NCBI GenBank assembly: GCA_015485015.1
Contig: WFUK01000102.1
Coordinates: 1-7,032 of the forward strand
Source: Paracoccaceae bacterium
GTDB lineage: Bacteria > Pseudomonadota > Alphaproteobacteria > Rhodobacterales > Rhodobacteraceae
Direction: 5' to 3'
Length of the DNA stretch: 7,032 nt
Shown: positions 4,618-7,032 of the stretch, piece by piece
How positions within the stretch are numbered: the first letter of the stretch is position 1
Layout of the letters: every line of letters starts with the position of its first letter
Position numbers and translations under genes: made by a program
The notes under the pieces: generated by a model
What the model was told of the DNA's origin: nothing
Database searches by the model: none
Seen by the model: the letters and a program-made list of their open reading frames with translations, nothing else

Positions 4618-7032
4618 TCGCTTACCTCCGGTTTCCAGCGTTTCAGCAAAATCGAGTTTCCGACAACAAATACCGAGCTAAAGGCCATCGCCGCGCCAGC
4701 TATGGCGGGGTTCAGATAGCCAAATGCCGCAATCGGAATACCGATGGTATTGTAGGCAAAGGCCCAAAACAGGTTTTGCCGGATCTTGGATGCGGTTTTG
4801 AACGATACATCCAGCGCCGCGCTCACCAAGCGGGGATCATTGCGCATCAGCACAAAGCCGGCGGTTTCGATTGCTACATCCGCACCGCCCCCCATGGCGA
4901 TCCCGAGCGTAGCCTCTGCCAGAGCCGGTGCATCATTCACCCCGTCCCCGACCATGGCCACATGCTTGCCCTCGGCCCCCAGCGCCGCCACTTCGCGGGC
5001 CTTGTCTTCGGGGCGCATATCGGCGATCACCCGGTCAATGCCCAGCTCCTCCGCCACTTTGGCAGCGGTTTCGGCATTATCACCGGTCATCAGATAGCAG
5101 GCAACACCACGCCCGTGCAGCAGGTCGATGGCCTCTTTGGCCTCGGGGCGCACAGGGTCGGTATAGGCGACCAGCCCAACGGGCTTGCCCGCTTTGGCCA
5201 ACCACACCACCGTGCGGCCACCCTGACGCATTTCCAGCGCCAGTTTTTCCTGGGCGGGGTCCATATCCGTTACCGCAAAGCGGCCACGGCCCATGCGCAC
5301 CAGCTCGCCATCTACCGTTACCTCGATGCCTTCGCCGGCTGTGGCTTTGGCATCTTTGGCGTCAAGCGGGGTAATGCCCCGTGCTTCGGCCTCGGCCACA
5401 ATCGCTTTGCCCAGCGGATGCTCGGAGCCGGATTGAACCGCAGCCCCCAAAGCCAGAAGCGAGGTTTCATCGCCTTCAAAGGTATGGATGGCGGCAACGC
5501 TTGGCTTGCCGATGGTCAGGGTGCCGGTTTTATCAAATACCACGGTGTCGATGCTTTTGGCGCGCTCCAGCGTGACGATATCGCGGATCAAAATACCCGC
5601 CTTGGCCCCGGAGCCGGTGCCCGCCACCAGCGCGGTCGGGGTTGCCAGCCCAAGCGCACAGGGGCAGGCAATAACCAGCACCGAAATCGTAGCGACAATC
5701 GCGGTTTCGAAACCTGCACCGGTCGCCATCCATACGCCGAATGTAAGCACGGATAGCACAACAATCGTTGGCACAAAAATCGCCGAAATCCTATCGACCA
5801 GCTTCTGGATCGGCGCTTTGCCTACCTGCGCCTGCTCCACCATATGCGCCACTTTGGCCAAGGTGGTATCTTCACCCACCCGCGAGGTCCGGATTTTCAA
5901 AACCCCGCCGCCATTGATGGCACCGGCGATCACCTCATCGCCGACCACCCGCAATACCGGCATGGATTCACCCGTAATCAAGGCTTCGTCCAGCTCGCTT
6001 TCGCCCTCGACAATAAACCCGTCAACCGGCACCCGCCCCCCCGGGCGCAGCAAGGCGATATCGCCAACCTGAACCTGTTCGACCGGCATAATAACCTCGC
6101 CCGCATCGGTGATAATCGTAGCGCTGCTCGGGCGCAGGCCCAGCAGATCCCGCAGGGCCGAACTGGCCGAACGCTTGGCTTTGGTTTCGATGTATTTGCC
6201 CATCAAAACCAGCGTGATCACCACGGTCGAGGCTTCAAAATAAAGCTTGCCGGAGGCTTCGCTGCCCAGGGTGACAACCAACCAAAGACTATAGAAATAT
6301 GCCGCCGTTGTGCCCATCGCGACCAGCAGATCCATATTGCCTGCCTTGGCTTTAAGCGCGTGCCATGCCCCGACATAATAGCGAGACCCGACATAAAACT
6401 GCACCGGCGTTGCCAGCAGAACCTCGGTCCATGGCGTCACATGAAAAGGAATACCCAGAAAAATCGCCACCATTTGCGCAACCAGCGGCAGGGTCAGCAA
6501 GGAGGAGAAGATCAGCGTATATTTCAGCTTTTTCAAGCGGGCTTTTTCGGCGGCGTCATCGTCGTCGCTATCGTCTTTAATCTTGGCACCATAGCCGGCT
6601 TCCTCAACCACCTTCACCAAAGCCTGGGCGCTGGTAATCGTGGGGTCAAAGCTGATAGCCGCAGTTTCAATCGCCAGATTGACGCTGGCTTGCGAAACCC
6701 CGGGCGCAACACTCAATGCCGCCTCGATCCGGCCCGCGCAGCTGGAGCAGGTCATGCCGGTGATATCCAGCGTGGCCTCGCCCGCCATGCCGGGCTTTTT
6801 GATTTCTTCCGCCCCATAGCCGGTATCGGCCACGATTTTCTTGATCTCGTCGGCGCTGATTTTTGAAGGATCAAAGCTGATGGTCGCATTTTCCAGCGCG
6901 AGGTTTACGCTGGCGGTATCAATGCCCTCGGCCTCGTTCAGCGCGGTTTCGATGCGGCCGGCACAGCTTGAGCAGGTCATGCCCGTGATGTTGATCTTGA
7001 AATCATCTGCGAATTTTATTTCCGGCGCGGGG
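4614..7032 (-). CDS. copA: CopA-type Cu(I)-exporting P1B ATPase, N-terminus cut by window edge
   Basis: This inner-membrane pump uses ATP to move Cu(I) from cytoplasm to periplasm. The frame is open to the right edge: 17 codons (ending FKINITG) precede the Met at 6980, which belongs to the first metal-binding motif and is not the start. Counting from that Met, there are two heavy-metal-associated domains with GMTCSSC motifs (Cys 3 and 6; Cys 78 and 81). An acidic linker follows (136-142), then about eight membrane segments. The catalytic parts are the actuator TGES (336-339), transport motif CPC (439-441), phosphorylation site DKTGT (Asp483), HP of the nucleotide domain (521-522), TGDN (632-635) and GDGVND (678-683). 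YN (743-744) and the M-x2-SS pattern (765-769) in the last membrane helices mark Cu(I) specificity. It is the first visible gene of the copA-cueR-cytochrome operon and ends in an ATGA overlap with cueR. Confidence 0.95.
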   Translation of the reverse strand, partial: PAPEIKFADDFKINITGMTCSSCAGRIETALNEAEGIDTASVNLALENATISFDPSKISADEIKKIVADTGYGAEEIKKPGMAGEATLDITGMTCSSCAGRIEAALSVAPGVSQASVNLAIETAAISFDPTITSAQALVKVVEEAGYGAKIKDDSDDDDAAEKARLKKLKYTLIFSSLLTLPLVAQMVAIFLGIPFHVTPWTEVLLATPVQFYVGSRYYVGAWHALKAKAGNMDLLVAMGTTAAYFYSLWLVVTLGSEASGKLYFEASTVVITLVLMGKYIETKAKRSASSALRDLLGLRPSSATIITDAGEVIMPVEQVQVGDIALLRPGGRVPVDGFIVEGESELDEALITGESMPVLRVVGDEVIAGAINGGGVLKIRTSRVGEDTTLAKVAHMVEQAQVGKAPIQKLVDRISAIFVPTIVVLSVLTFGVWMATGAGFETAIVATISVLVIACPCALGLATPTALVAGTGSGAKAGILIRDIVTLERAKSIDTVVFDKTGTLTIGKPSVAAIHTFEGDETSLLALGAAVQSGSEHPLGKAIVAEAEARGITPLDAKDAKATAGEGIEVTVDGELVRMGRGRFAVTDMDPAQEKLALEMRQGGRTVVWLAKAGKPVGLVAYTDPVRPEAKEAIDLLHGRGVACYLMTGDNAETAAKVAEELGIDRVIADMRPEDKAREVAALGAEGKHVAMVGDGVNDAPALAEATLGIAMGGGADVAIETAGFVLMRNDPRLVSAALDVSFKTASKIRQNLFWAFAYNTIGIPIAAFGYLNPAIAGAAMAFSSVFVVGNSILLKRWKPEVSE

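Noticed and set aside
5488..6072. Plus-strand open frame of 194 codons opposite copA
   Set aside because: It is antisense to catalytic motifs of copA, has no ribosome site or recognisable domain, and its composition follows from the high-GC codon pattern of the opposite strand. The same holds for the long plus-strand frames at 4476-5756 and 5844-6866.

Overview
The window looks like part of the chromosome of an alphaproteobacterium, most likely a marine Rhodobacterales (Roseobacter-type) organism. The basis is a moderately high GC content, the style of the isovaleryl-CoA dehydrogenase, and tightly packed genes with GGAGG-type ribosome binding sites. This placement is made by eye from protein resemblance, with no database search. 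No RNA gene, insertion sequence, CRISPR array or phage gene is visible, and no stretch over 300 bases lacks a gene.

Left part (1-1690, all minus strand): an isovaleryl-CoA dehydrogenase gene (ivd/liuA, leucine catabolism) is followed 56 bases downstream by a small secreted LprI-family (DUF1311) protein that runs off the left edge. The ivd upstream region holds a perfect 8+8 bp inverted repeat that overlaps a good -10 box. It looks like a repressor operator of TetR type, but no regulator gene lies next to it.

Middle (1782-3764): a divergent pair separated by only 39 bases. On the minus strand is a membrane protein of the HupE/UreJ_2 family with an exported N-terminal domain. On the plus strand is an exported DUF4198 protein (the NikK-like, COG5266-type family). 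Both are predicted to be cut by signal peptidase just before a histidine, so both mature proteins would start with His. Family knowledge points to transition-metal (Ni/Co, perhaps Cu) acquisition.

Right part (3806-7032, minus strand): a compact copper-resistance operon, read right to left. It encodes a CopA-type Cu(I)-exporting P1B ATPase (its start lies beyond the right edge), a CueR-type copper sensor, and a small membrane-anchored c-type cytochrome. Each junction is a 4-base start/stop overlap with a GGAGG site 7 bases upstream. The cytochrome appears to use a TTG start. A GC-rich hairpin lies in the convergent gap between this operon and the DUF4198 gene.

Working together: CueR would sense cytoplasmic Cu(I) and, from its position in the operon, probably control the whole copA-cueR-cytochrome unit including itself. 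CopA would pump Cu(I) to the periplasm, where the cytochrome is held at the membrane. The neighbouring HupE/DUF4198 pair may handle metal at the same envelope. The least explained points are the cytochrome's place in a copper operon, the metal of the HupE/DUF4198 pair, and the regulator of ivd.
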